Source of the DNA: Bacteroidota bacterium
GTDB taxonomy: Bacteria > Bacteroidota > Bacteroidia > Chitinophagales > LD1
DNA: 23,075 bases
Assembly (NCBI GenBank): GCA_016715625.1
Contig: JADJZU010000033.1
Coordinates: 1 to 23,075 of the forward strand
Direction: 5' to 3'
Positions 8,370 through 16,253 of this stretch are shown in pieces. The notes beneath the pieces are model-generated. The model worked only from the letters and a program-made list of their open reading frames with translations. It did not search any database and was not told the DNA's origin. The position numbers were made by a program, and so were the translations under genes. The first letter of the stretch is position 1. The number at the start of each line of letters is the position of its first letter.

Positions 8370-9290
8370 TTACTTTTTCAGCACCGGTATGGGGCCTGAA
8401 GAAAGGACCGCTTTTCTGTTTTTTCGCTCGAAAAAGAAGTCTAAGCGCCCAAGGTAAATACCCGCCCAGCCCACTTGGTTGATAAGCACTTTTTTACCCG
8501 CTGCATTGACGTATTCTTCGGGCCGGTTAAAAAACGTATGGGTGTGTCCTCCTAAAATCAAATCAATATAGCGCGAAGCATAGGCCAGTTGTTCATCGCT
8601 TACTTTTTTGTCATCGTATTTAAAGCCTAAGTGCGACAGGCAAATGACTAAATCGCAGTGATGCTCCTGCTTCAGTTCTGCTGCTATGCGATTGGCAATC
8701 GGCAAAGGATCCATATACCGAACCTGATCAAAAGCGGATTTAGGAACTAAGCCCTCTAATTCTATTCCTAAACCAAATACACCAACCTTTATTTCATCTA
8801 ACTTGAAAATTTTGTAGGGCTTAATTTTTCCGTGTAGTTCAGAGTCAGAGAAATCGTAGTTAGCATTTAAAAATGGAAAGTTCATTAGAGGCATGTGTTT
8901 TACCAGCCCTTCGATTCCGGCATCAAAATCATGATTTCCCAAAGTGGAAGCATCGTATTTCATGTCGCTCATTAGCTGATACTCCAAAGCTCCGCCAAAC
9001 AGGTTAAAATAAGGTGTGCCTTGCCAGATGTCACCACTATCGAGCAATAACACATTTTTTTCTTGCTGCCTTATCTGCTGGATAAGGTGAGAGCGCTGCG
9101 CAAATCCGCCTAAGCCCTGATACTTGCTGCCATCCATCGGAAAGGGCTCAATGCGCGAGTGCTGATCGTTGGTGTGCAGAATCGTTATTTTCTGTATATC
9201 GCCTTTGGCAAATGCTTCCAACGGAAATCCACCGGCAGCCATTACTAAACCTGCACTCAATGATTTTTGTATGAATTCTTTCCTTCTCAT
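8370..9290 (-). CDS. Secreted 5'-nucleotidase-type metallophosphoesterase (N-terminal catalytic domain only)
   Basis: This 306-residue protein corresponds to the catalytic half of UshA/5'-nucleotidase, hydrolysing phosphate esters such as nucleotides outside the cytoplasm. It begins with a twin-arginine-like leader (R-R-K-E-F-I-Q-K-S, then a hydrophobic stretch to A-F-A at about residue 28). Metal-binding motifs appear in order: D42-x-H44 in H-T-N-D-Q-H-S-R, G-D-I-W-Q-G-T-P, G-N-H-D-F-D, S-H-L-G, and G-G-H-T-H-T-F. It stops where UshA would continue into its substrate-specificity domain; that domain is the separate gene directly upstream, ending one base before this start. The pair is probably co-translated and works as one enzyme. 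No lipobox or T9SS tail is seen. Confidence 0.88.
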   Translation of the reverse strand: MRRKEFIQKSLSAGLVMAAGGFPLEAFAKGDIQKITILHTNDQHSRIEPFPMDGSKYQGLGGFAQRSHLIQQIRQQEKNVLLLDSGDIWQGTPYFNLFGGALEYQLMSDMKYDASTLGNHDFDAGIEGLVKHMPLMNFPFLNANYDFSDSELHGKIKPYKIFKLDEIKVGVFGLGIELEGLVPKSAFDQVRYMDPLPIANRIAAELKQEHHCDLVICLSHLGFKYDDKKVSDEQLAYASRYIDLILGGHTHTFFNRPEEYVNAAGKKVLINQVGWAGIYLGRLDFFFERKNRKAVLSSGPIPVLKK

Positions 9291-9291
9291 T

Positions 9292-10032
9292 TTAGTTGTT
9301 CAGTATTTGTACGCGTCCGTCCAACACGCTCTTTACATGTTCACCCCGTTTATTCATTTCTACCAGGCCGTCTACAATAGCATCGCGCAAACTTTTATTG
9401 AGTATGGTTTTGGGCAGCGCAATCAGCATAGTGCAATTGTCGCCTCCTTGTGCCAGGTAATCAGAAATAGCCAATGTGTAAGTGGCTGTTACATCCAGCG
9501 GTTTACCTTGTATTGTAATGTCTACTGCACGTTTGTCTTTTATCTTGTAACGGGCGCCACTTACCTGCCATCCGCCTTTTTGAGCCGCTAATTGAAAAAG
9601 CGAATCTGCGCTGCTGCCATCTATAGTTACTATGTCAATCAGGTTTTCAAACGGCATAAGCTCCACTATTTTACCCAGCGTGATATTGCCCTTGGGCAAG
9701 TTAGGAATACGAATGCCACCATTGTTTAAGATAGTGAAGTCAACTTGTTGTACGCTATAATCCCGACTTTTTTTAAGAATCAAATCACACATCAGATTTC
9801 CCAGATCACCTTCGGGGATAGATTTGGTGAGCATGGTATCGGCAACGGCCAGCACAACATTCATTTGTTTATCGAGTGAGTCTTTGTAGGGTTGAATGTA
9901 TGCGGCCATCTTTTCATCTCTTACTTCTGTTTGTGTCATTTTCTTTTCTTCAAAAGAATAGTGTGTAGCTACAAATTGCTTGTGGCAGGACGAGAGAAGG
10001 AGCGTAAGAAATAGAAGGGCAGTTTTGTTCAT
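9292..10032 (-). CDS. 5'-nucleotidase C-terminal domain lipoprotein
   Basis: This 246-residue protein matches the 5'-nucleotidase C-terminal (substrate-binding) domain as an independent polypeptide. The N-terminus has a lipoprotein signal (hydrophobic L-L-F-L-T-L-L-L-S-S-C, lipobox Cys at about residue 16), predicting a membrane-anchored lipoprotein. Family motifs include E-G-D-L-G-N-L-M-C-D, F-T-I-L-N-N-G-G-I-R, a Phe-bearing L-M-P-F-E-N-L, and S-D-Y-L-A-Q-G-G-D-N near the C-terminus. It lies three bases after the mutase stop and one base before the catalytic domain gene, so all three genes are probably one operon. The gene order is C-domain then N-domain, opposite to their order in fused UshA, so the split is not a simple frameshift of a fused gene. 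Confidence 0.88.
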   Translation of the reverse strand: MNKTALLFLTLLLSSCHKQFVATHYSFEEKKMTQTEVRDEKMAAYIQPYKDSLDKQMNVVLAVADTMLTKSIPEGDLGNLMCDLILKKSRDYSVQQVDFTILNNGGIRIPNLPKGNITLGKIVELMPFENLIDIVTIDGSSADSLFQLAAQKGGWQVSGARYKIKDKRAVDITIQGKPLDVTATYTLAISDYLAQGGDNCTMLIALPKTILNKSLRDAIVDGLVEMNKRGEHVKSVLDGRVQILNN

Positions 10033-10035
10033 TGT

Positions 10036-11583
10036 TTATCCTTGATATTCTCCATAAATTTCGCGAAGCGAGTCGGCTATTTCACCGAGTGTGGCATATT
10101 GCTCAATGGCATCAATCACATGGGGCATTATGTTTTGATTGTTTCGCGTGGCGTCCTGTATTCGCTGTATGGAAATTTTAACCGCTTCGTTGTTTCTTTT
10201 GTTTCGCAGTGCCGCCAGCTTTTCGGACTGTATCTTTCTTATGGAATCATCCACGTGGAGCAAGCCGGTTGGTTTTGATTCTTGTTCAACAAATTGATTG
10301 ACGCCCACTACAATTTTTTCTTTTCGCTCAATATCCTGCTGATAGCTATAGGAGGAACGGGCTATCTCATTTTGCATATAGCTGTTTTCTATAGCGGCTA
10401 CACTTCCCCCCATTTCATCGATGGTGTCTATGTATTTCCAGGCGGCTGCTTCTATTTCGTTGGTGAGCTCCTCCATAAAATAAGAGCCGGCAAATGGATC
10501 TACTGTATCTGTCACTCCACTTTCATATCCAATAATCTGCTGGGTGCGCAAGGCGATTTTGGCGGCTTCTTCGGTGGGCAGTGAGAGCGCTTCGTCAAAC
10601 CCGTTGGTGTGTAAGGATTGTGTGCCACCCATCACGGCTGCAAGTGCTTGCAGGGTAACTCGGGATATGTTGTTTTTGGGTTGTTGGGCGGTGAGCGTAC
10701 TGCCTCCCGTTTGGGTGTGGAAGCGCAACATTTGTGCACGGGCATCGGTAGCTCCCATTTGCTGGGTCATTTTGGCCCACATTCTTCTGGCGGCTCTAAA
10801 CTTGGCTATCTCTTCAAAGAAATTGTTGTGTGCATTAAAAAAGAAAGATAACCGTTGTCCGAATTTATTGATGTCGAGGCCTTTTGCCTGAGCCGCCTGG
10901 CAGTAAGATTTTCCATTGCTCAATGTAAAAGCAATTTCCTGCACCGCGGTGGAGCCGGCTTCGCGTATGTGATATCCGGAAATGGAAATGGTGTTCCACT
11001 TAGGCACTTCCGAATTGCAGTATTCAAAAATATCGGTGATGATTTTCATGCTTGGCTTGGGCGGATAGATATACGTGCCCCTTGCCGCGTATTCTTTTAG
11101 AATATCATTTTGAATGGTACCCGAAATTTTCTTTAGGTCGGCTCCTTGTTTTTTGGCCAGTGCGATGTATAAAGCCAACAAGATGTAGGCCGTGGAGTTA
11201 ATGGTCATGCTGGTAGACACATCTTCCAGTTTTATTCCGCTAAATAGAATTTCCATATCCTCCAGCGAATCAATCGCTACGCCCACCTTTCCCACTTCGC
11301 CTTCCGCCAGGGCATGGTCGCTATCGTAACCTATTTGTGTGGGCAAATCGAAAGCTACGCTTAATCCACTAACCCCTTGGGATAAAAGGTAGTGATATCT
11401 CTTGTTGCTTTCTTCCGCAGTGGAAAATCCGGCATATTGTCGCATGGTCCATAACTTACTCCGGTACATCTCCTCGTGTATACCGCGTGTGAAAGGGAAC
11501 TTGCCGGGTTCTTCCGGTGAAGTGGACGAGGGGGCATATACCCGTTTAATCTCGATGCCGCTATCGGTCGTGAATTTTTTCAT
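10036..11583 (-). CDS. Methylmalonyl-CoA mutase-type acyl-CoA mutase, catalytic (large/N-terminal) subunit
   Basis: This 515-residue TIM-barrel subunit belongs to an adenosylcobalamin-dependent acyl-CoA mutase. It interconverts methylmalonyl-CoA and succinyl-CoA, or a related branched and linear acyl-CoA pair. Motifs include F-P-F-T-R-G near the N-terminus, R-Q-Y-A-G-F-S-T-A-E-E-S, G-L-S-V-A-F-D-L-P-T-Q-I-G-Y-D-S-D, I-S-I-S-G-Y-H, and G-G-T-Q-S-L-H-T-N. The Tyr of RQYAGF and the Arg of A-A-R-G-T-Y-I-Y-P-P match residues that bind the methylmalonyl carboxylate and are Phe and Gln in isobutyryl-CoA mutase. That favours methylmalonyl-CoA. The C-terminal B12-binding domain is absent, so a separate cobalamin subunit must exist elsewhere. 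ATG at 11583 is preferred over the longer frame from 11613 because the family N-terminus (K-K-F-T-T-D-S-G) starts there. It heads a tight operon with the nucleotidase pair. Confidence 0.9.
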   Translation of the reverse strand: MKKFTTDSGIEIKRVYAPSSTSPEEPGKFPFTRGIHEEMYRSKLWTMRQYAGFSTAEESNKRYHYLLSQGVSGLSVAFDLPTQIGYDSDHALAEGEVGKVGVAIDSLEDMEILFSGIKLEDVSTSMTINSTAYILLALYIALAKKQGADLKKISGTIQNDILKEYAARGTYIYPPKPSMKIITDIFEYCNSEVPKWNTISISGYHIREAGSTAVQEIAFTLSNGKSYCQAAQAKGLDINKFGQRLSFFFNAHNNFFEEIAKFRAARRMWAKMTQQMGATDARAQMLRFHTQTGGSTLTAQQPKNNISRVTLQALAAVMGGTQSLHTNGFDEALSLPTEEAAKIALRTQQIIGYESGVTDTVDPFAGSYFMEELTNEIEAAAWKYIDTIDEMGGSVAAIENSYMQNEIARSSYSYQQDIERKEKIVVGVNQFVEQESKPTGLLHVDDSIRKIQSEKLAALRNKRNNEAVKISIQRIQDATRNNQNIMPHVIDAIEQYATLGEIADSLREIYGEYQG

Positions 11584-11694
11584 GACGGCAATGATAGTCA
11601 GATAGCACGACACAGACTAAAAAAATGACAAGGTCACGGGCTCCGTTTTTACACTTTGGTCAAGTTGAATTAACATTCCGAAGGGATTTTTGGA

Positions 11695-11702
11695 TAGATT
11701 TG
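11695..11702 (+). promoter_or_regulatory. Candidate -7 promoter element for the T9SS/LTD gene
   Basis: TAGATTTG is an exact match to the Bacteroidota -7 consensus TAnnTTTG, ending 18 bases before the ATG at 11721. No convincing -33 TTTG lies at the usual 17-23 base spacing; the nearest TTG leaves 27 bases. It sits in the 137-base divergent gap with the mutase operon, where I see no clear minus-strand promoter. Confidence 0.4.
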
Positions 11703-11720
11703 CCGCCTAAAATTTTTTAA

Positions 11721-13499
11721 ATGAAGAAGTTATTACTCTTAGTCGCTATCGCTCTTATGGCAAATGCAAGTTACTCCCAGTGTTCCGATTTGTTTTTTTC
11801 GGAATACGTAGAGGGATCTTCCAATAACAAAGCCATCGAAATTTATAATCCTACAGCTATTCCTGTTTCGCTTACCGGATACAAAGTGCAGCTATATTCC
11901 AATGGTGGAACAGCCCCCCTCTCCACTTTTAACCTCACCGGAACCTTAAATGCCGGAGAGGTATATGTAATATCCAACAGCGCATCTAATGATTCTATTA
12001 AAGCTAAAGCAGATACACTTTCCAATGGGGTTACTAATTTTAATGGTAATGATGCCCTAGCGCTTTTAAAAGGAAACGACACATTGGATGTGATTGGCAA
12101 AATTGGTGACAATCCCGGTAATAGTGCCGGCTGGATTGTAGATACGGCAGATACCAGAGATAACACACTCGTGCGATTGTCATCGGTACAGGGCGGAACC
12201 AAAGATTGGTCTGTTGGTTCGTTGCAATGGGCTGTTTTAGCGCGCGATACATTTCGTCTTGGTGCGCATATCATGAATAGCTGCGCTGCCATTACAGACA
12301 CCACAGCTAGGTTTTCTACTTCATCAGATGTAGTAACCGAATCGGTAGGAACTGTAACATTGAATCTACAACTAAATGCGGTGAGTGCCACATCGTCCTT
12401 CACTGTAGATGTTGTGCTGGATGGTGGCTCCGGTTCTGCAGCCGATATCGATAATTACACTACGCAAACGGTGACGTTTGCATCGGGTAACGCATTTAGC
12501 TCATTGACACTGACGGTGACCGATGATCTTTTACAAGAAGGTGCAGAAACCCTAATTTTTAAATTGAGAAATCCTTCGGCTCCCTTGTTAGTGGGGACAG
12601 ATTCTACGTTTACATTAACGATTGCTGCAAACGATGCACCACCTGCACCCGTAGTAATCTCACAAATTACCGGCCTCAATGCCAATCAGCAGCCCGATTC
12701 TTTGGGTAAAGTTGTGGTTGTAAGCGGCACTGTATACGGTGTAAATATGCGCACCGATAGTTTGCAGTTTACCATTCAGGATGCTACGGATGGAGTGGAA
12801 GTAGTATCGTATAACTCTTCGTTTGGCTATACAGTGGTAGAAGGCGACTCGGTAAGTCTGGTGGGTGTGGTTGCTTTCTCTAATGGTATGACTCAAATTG
12901 AAATTACCGATACCTTGTTCAAAATCGGCACAGGCACTTTAGTGTCGCCCGTGGTAGTGCAGGATTTAGATGAAACCACCGAAAGCAAATTGGTGCGTTT
13001 GAATAATGTGACTTTGGCTACACCTAGCCAGTGGGGAACCGGAGCTAGTGGTTACACTTGCGATATTACAGATGGTGTTGGCACCTGGACGCTTCGCATT
13101 GATGCACAAACCAATCTTTTTGGCACGCCTGCACCTGTTGGCAATTTCAATGTAATTGGTATCGGAGGACAGTTTGATAATTCATCACCTTACAATTCCG
13201 GCTACCAGATTCTTCCTCGTTATACGCAGGATATTATTCTGATTAGTGGAATTCAAACGGTTCCATCTGCCATCAGAAATGTTTATCCTAATCCAAATAA
13301 CGGTAGCTTTAATGTGAGTCTGCAGATTACCGATATTGCCAAGCTAAATTTGTTTGATATGGCCGGGCAACTTGTTTATCGCACACAGTCAGATAATTCA
13401 TCAGTAAATATAGGCACCTCACATTTAGCTAAAGGGGTTTACTTTTTAGAAGTGCACACCAATGGAAGTATTTCGAGAGAGAAGATAGTTGTTGAGTAA
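11721..13499 (+). CDS. Secreted lamin-tail/Calx-beta protein with T9SS type A sorting domain
   Basis: This 592-residue protein is exported through Sec and then the type IX system. The signal peptide ends near residue 19-20 (A-S-Y-S-Q). Residues about 20-130 form a lamin-tail domain (F-F-S-E-Y-V-E-G-S-S-N-N-K-A-I-E-I-Y-N). A Calx-beta domain spans about 193-307, with the signature D-D-L-L-Q-E-G-A-E-T-L-I-F-K-L-R-N. Residues about 312-505 look like an OB-fold region (V-V-V-S-G-T-V-Y-G, then F-T-I-Q-D-A-T-D-G-V-E-V). Residues 515-592 are a Por secretion tail (Y-P-N-P-N-N-G, G-Q-L-V-Y-R, G-V-Y-F-L-E-V). LTD plus OB modules often accompany EEP nuclease domains in extracellular nucleases, but no nuclease domain is present here; one is encoded about 1 kb downstream. 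It may be an adhesin or scaffold. It is followed by a strong hairpin. Confidence 0.87.
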   Translation: MKKLLLLVAIALMANASYSQCSDLFFSEYVEGSSNNKAIEIYNPTAIPVSLTGYKVQLYSNGGTAPLSTFNLTGTLNAGEVYVISNSASNDSIKAKADTLSNGVTNFNGNDALALLKGNDTLDVIGKIGDNPGNSAGWIVDTADTRDNTLVRLSSVQGGTKDWSVGSLQWAVLARDTFRLGAHIMNSCAAITDTTARFSTSSDVVTESVGTVTLNLQLNAVSATSSFTVDVVLDGGSGSAADIDNYTTQTVTFASGNAFSSLTLTVTDDLLQEGAETLIFKLRNPSAPLLVGTDSTFTLTIAANDAPPAPVVISQITGLNANQQPDSLGKVVVVSGTVYGVNMRTDSLQFTIQDATDGVEVVSYNSSFGYTVVEGDSVSLVGVVAFSNGMTQIEITDTLFKIGTGTLVSPVVVQDLDETTESKLVRLNNVTLATPSQWGTGASGYTCDITDGVGTWTLRIDAQTNLFGTPAPVGNFNVIGIGGQFDNSSPYNSGYQILPRYTQDIILISGIQTVPSAIRNVYPNPNNGSFNVSLQITDIAKLNLFDMAGQLVYRTQSDNSSVNIGTSHLAKGVYFLEVHTNGSISREKIVVE

Positions 13500-13522
13500 T
13501 AAGTAGAATTAGTTATTAGCGG

Positions 13523-13556
13523 GTAACAGGGATTGAAAAACTTCAATCCCTGTTAC
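13523..13556 (+). terminator. Strong hairpin after the LTD gene
   Basis: gtaacagggattgaa and ttcaatccctgttac form a perfect 15-bp stem with a 4-base loop (aaac), 23 bases after the stop. The following sequence (atttatag) is only weakly T-rich, and the next ATG is 10 bases away. It probably acts as a terminator for the LTD gene; it could also be a processing or attenuation element in the leader of the reductase gene. Confidence 0.7.
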
Positions 13557-13566
13557 ATTTATAGTC

Positions 13567-14454
13567 ATGAAGAAACTTTTAATTACCGGTGCTTCAGGTT
13601 TTTTGGGTCATCATCTCCTCCGCCTTTGCGCCTCACAATACGATGTGTATGGGCTGTTCCAGCATCATAAATTGGAGGAGAAAGACGTTACCGCTTTGCG
13701 TTGCGACATAAGTAACTATGTGGAAATTGGTAACGTTATGGAAGATGTGGAACCCGATGCAGTTATTCACGCAGCTGCCATTAGCGATGCTAATTTTTGT
13801 CAGCAACATCGGCAGGATAGTTACCTTATCAATGTAGAGGCATCAAAAAATATAGCCGGACTCTGTTGCGATTGGCAAATTCCTTTTGTATTTACCTCTA
13901 CCGATTTGGTGTTTGATGGGAAGCAAGGTATGTATGCCGAGATGGATGAGCGTAACCCATTGAATGTATATGGTGAACAGAAATGTGAGGCCGAAGATGG
14001 GATCCTTTCTATTTACCCGGGCGCAAGAATTGCGCGATTACCGCTGATGTTTGGTTTGCCTTTATCAGGTTCCGGTAATTATCTTCAAAACTTCGTAACT
14101 ACGTTGCAATCGCACAAAGCTGTCAAGCTTTTTGATGATGAATTCCGAAGTGTATGTGGGGCAAAAAGTATTGCGGAGGGTTTGTTGTTATATCTTTTTT
14201 ATAATGATGCACCGAACATACTTCACTTGGCCGGCAGCCAAAAGCTATCACGTTATGAATTTGGCACTATGGCAGCGGAGGCATTTGGGTTAAATGGTTT
14301 ATTGATTGAAAAATGCTCTCAAAAAGATGTGCCAATGCCCGCACCGCGACCGGCAGATGTATCACTGGATATTTCTAAGGCAAGGTTGATGGGATACCAT
14401 CCGATGGGCGTAGCAGAAGAATTGAACTTAATTGCATCCAGAAATTATATATAG
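13567..14454 (+). CDS. RmlD-like NAD-dependent sugar reductase/epimerase (extended SDR)
   Basis: This 295-residue cytosolic protein belongs to the dTDP-4-dehydrorhamnose reductase-like branch of extended short-chain dehydrogenases. The Rossmann motif G-A-S-G-F-L-G-H-H is at residues 8-16 and H-A-A-A-I-S-D follows at about 69-75. The T-S-T-D-L-V-F-D-G stretch is typical of RmlD, and the catalytic pair sits in Y-G-E-Q-K at about 138-142. RmlD members make nucleotide-activated deoxysugars, but distant relatives act on other substrates, and no other rml gene is in the window, so the substrate is unassigned. The stop lies 4 bases before the start of the secreted EEP enzyme, so the two are likely co-transcribed. 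Confidence 0.83.
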   Translation: MKKLLITGASGFLGHHLLRLCASQYDVYGLFQHHKLEEKDVTALRCDISNYVEIGNVMEDVEPDAVIHAAAISDANFCQQHRQDSYLINVEASKNIAGLCCDWQIPFVFTSTDLVFDGKQGMYAEMDERNPLNVYGEQKCEAEDGILSIYPGARIARLPLMFGLPLSGSGNYLQNFVTTLQSHKAVKLFDDEFRSVCGAKSIAEGLLLYLFYNDAPNILHLAGSQKLSRYEFGTMAAEAFGLNGLLIEKCSQKDVPMPAPRPADVSLDISKARLMGYHPMGVAEELNLIASRNYI

Positions 14455-14458
14455 AATT

Positions 14459-15496
14459 ATGAAAAAATGGTTCCTTGCTTTTTTTGTGGCCGCCTCCGTT
14501 TTGGCTTATGGACAAAAGGCAAATTCCTACAACGAAATAGCTTCAGTCAGTAGACTCGAATTGGCAAGGGTTATTTTTTACAACGTAGAAAATCTGTTCG
14601 ATACAATTAATGACCCAACGATTAAGGATGAAGATTTTTTGCCGGAGTCTGCCAATAAGTGGGATACTAAGAAGTATATGCGAAAGCAACGAAGCATTGC
14701 TAAAGTGTTGTCTGCCTTGTGCGATTCCGTACAGCCTCTAGTAATTGGTTTATGCGAAGTCGAAAACAGAAATGTGTTAGAAGACCTGATTGCTCAGCCG
14801 GCATTAAAAAAATTCAAGTTTGGAATCGCACACATAAATTCCGAAGATGAGCGTGGGATTGACGCAGCCTTTTTGTATAGTAAAAATCTGGTTAGTGAAT
14901 TGGCTACTGAGAAATTGACGGTGAACTTAGGTAGTGATAAAACACGGGATATTGTCTGTTTTAAAGGGAAGGTAAGAGAAGAATGGCCGATTTGGTTTTT
15001 TGTAAATCACTGGCCGAGTAGACGAGAAGGCGAAAAGGAAAGTGAGGACAAAAGGATGATTGCCTCCAATGCTTTACGCAGTAAAATCGAAGATGTTTTG
15101 GCGGAGGAACCCACAGCGCGTATTTTGATTATGGGTGATTTCAACGACAACCCAAACGACAAGAGTTTATTGAATTTAACTGCGCGAAAAGTAAAAGCGC
15201 AAGAACCGCAATCGCTCGTTAATCTCACAAAGCCTTTGTATGAAAGTGGCGCTTACACCCTCAAGCATCAAGGCAGTAATCATGTGTTTGACCAAATGAT
15301 TGTGTCCGGAAACGTGTTGGGAAAAAAGAATAAATGCTACATCTCTCAAGATGGTGCGCAGATATTCAACGCTCAATGGCTTTTATATAATCATGCTAAG
15401 TTTGGGCTTATTCCTAACCGCACCTATGCATCTGGTAAATACGTGGGTGGATACTCAGACCATCTACCCGTGTATTTTGATATAGTATTTAAGTAG
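14459..15496 (+). CDS. Secreted endonuclease/exonuclease/phosphatase (EEP) family protein
   Basis: This 345-residue protein has a Sec signal peptide (M-K-K-W-F-L-A-F-F-V-A-A-S-V-L-A-Y-G-Q, cleavage near residue 19). The EEP/DNase I-like fold is shown by N42 in F-Y-N-V-E-N-L-F-D, E100 in L-C-E-V-E-N, V-N-H-W-P-S-R, the G-D-F-N-D-N-P motif, and D334-H335 in Y-S-D-H-L-P-V. All usual metal-binding and catalytic positions are present, so it should be an active phosphodiesterase or phosphatase acting outside the cytoplasm. The substrate (DNA, RNA, phospholipid or inositol phosphate) cannot be told. ATG at 14459 is chosen because the signal peptide begins there; an in-frame upstream ATG at 14432 would overlap the reductase gene and precede the leader. 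Confidence 0.9.
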   Translation: MKKWFLAFFVAASVLAYGQKANSYNEIASVSRLELARVIFYNVENLFDTINDPTIKDEDFLPESANKWDTKKYMRKQRSIAKVLSALCDSVQPLVIGLCEVENRNVLEDLIAQPALKKFKFGIAHINSEDERGIDAAFLYSKNLVSELATEKLTVNLGSDKTRDIVCFKGKVREEWPIWFFVNHWPSRREGEKESEDKRMIASNALRSKIEDVLAEEPTARILIMGDFNDNPNDKSLLNLTARKVKAQEPQSLVNLTKPLYESGAYTLKHQGSNHVFDQMIVSGNVLGKKNKCYISQDGAQIFNAQWLLYNHAKFGLIPNRTYASGKYVGGYSDHLPVYFDIVFK

Positions 15497-15503
15497 TTGT
15501 GTG

Positions 15504-15914
15504 TCAGGCCGGGTATTCAAAGTAATTGCGCTCTGTTTCCCATAATCGAATTTGCAAATCATAGGAAGTGTTCAACCTACTTCTCAGCAGATTATAAATC
15601 ACTACCGATATATTCTCTCCTGTTGGATTTAAATCCGTAAACTCTGCACAGTCAAGGTTTAAGTTGCGATGATCGAAACGGTCCATCACTTCTTCCTGTA
15701 GTATTTTTTTCAGTTCGTTCATGTCAATAACGTATCCAGTCTCCGGATTTATTTCACCGGTAACCTTTACGTCTAAACGATAGTTGTGTCCGTGATAACT
15801 CGGATTAGCGCATAAATCGAAAACCTGTTTATTCTTTTCATCGCTCCAATCTTTTCTGTAAAGTCGATGTGCAGCGTTAAATACAATTTTTCTAAACACG
15901 GATACTCTTGGCAT
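15504..15914 (-). CDS. queD: 6-carboxytetrahydropterin/6-pyruvoyltetrahydropterin synthase family (QueD/PTPS)
   Basis: This 136-residue cytosolic T-fold enzyme converts dihydroneopterin triphosphate. QueD makes 6-carboxytetrahydropterin for queuosine and other 7-deazaguanines, whereas PTPS makes 6-pyruvoyltetrahydropterin. Zinc ligands are visible in F-N-A-A-H-R and H-G-H-N-Y. The catalytic Cys lies in L-C-A-N-P-S-Y-H-G-H, followed by D-R-F-D-H-R-N-L-N and a pterin-binding Glu in W-E-T-E-R-N-Y-F-E-Y. The Cys-to-HGH spacing of five residues is more like PTPS-type proteins than short-loop QueD, so the symbol is provisional. No other queuosine gene is nearby. It follows the HExxH gene after 6 bases and converges with the EEP gene, stops 7 bases apart. 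Confidence 0.85.
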   Translation of the reverse strand: MPRVSVFRKIVFNAAHRLYRKDWSDEKNKQVFDLCANPSYHGHNYRLDVKVTGEINPETGYVIDMNELKKILQEEVMDRFDHRNLNLDCAEFTDLNPTGENISVVIYNLLRSRLNTSYDLQIRLWETERNYFEYPA

Positions 15915-15920
15915 ACTGCT

Positions 15921-16253
15921 TCAATTTGTTTTTATGTGAATCCATTTCACGAAAGCAAATCGCTTTCTTTTGTTTAAATAGTGTAAATCTTTATCCATCG
16001 CAAAGGCTTCCTGCTCAAAAACAATTTGACGATAGGCTTGTTCATGATTTTTGTATCGAAGCAGGTTGAAAACATAATTCAACAAGTAAATCAGATAGAA
16101 GGGTAGAATGAGCAACTCCACCTGTTGCCGATGATGAATTTTTTCATGATTCAAAAGTTCGGAATGGGTAGCCAGCGCTTTGTTTTTTACAATCACAAAC
16201 GGATATATTGCTAATGCAGAGTAAGGAACAAAGCGCGAAACCACTAGGAACAT
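15921..16253 (-). CDS. Small HExxH-containing membrane protein of unknown function
   Basis: This 110-residue protein carries H-E-K-I-H-H-R-Q-Q at about residues 36-44, the HExxH zinc-binding form of metallopeptidases. It is followed by a hydrophobic segment (L-L-I-L-P-F-Y-L-I-Y-L-L-N-Y-V-F), then H-E-Q-A-Y and F-E-Q-E-A-F, where an extra Glu could be the third ligand. It resembles a small conserved protein I associate with Bacteroidota, but I cannot name it and have not confirmed peptidase activity. The layout (helix, HExxH, helix) recalls minimal M48/M56-like peptidase cores. ATG at 16253 is supported by an in-frame TAA nine bases upstream. It precedes the QueD/PTPS gene by 6 bases and likely shares its transcript. 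Confidence 0.7.
   Translation of the reverse strand: MFLVVSRFVPYSALAIYPFVIVKNKALATHSELLNHEKIHHRQQVELLILPFYLIYLLNYVFNLLRYKNHEQAYRQIVFEQEAFAMDKDLHYLNKRKRFAFVKWIHIKTN

Noticed and set aside
10042..11100. Plus-strand frames of 80-115 codons inside the mutase gene
   Set aside because: Antisense to a clearly conserved enzyme; no family resemblance.
13523..13556. Riboswitch in the leader of the reductase gene
   Set aside because: A single perfect hairpin with no conserved aptamer features; best explained as a terminator.
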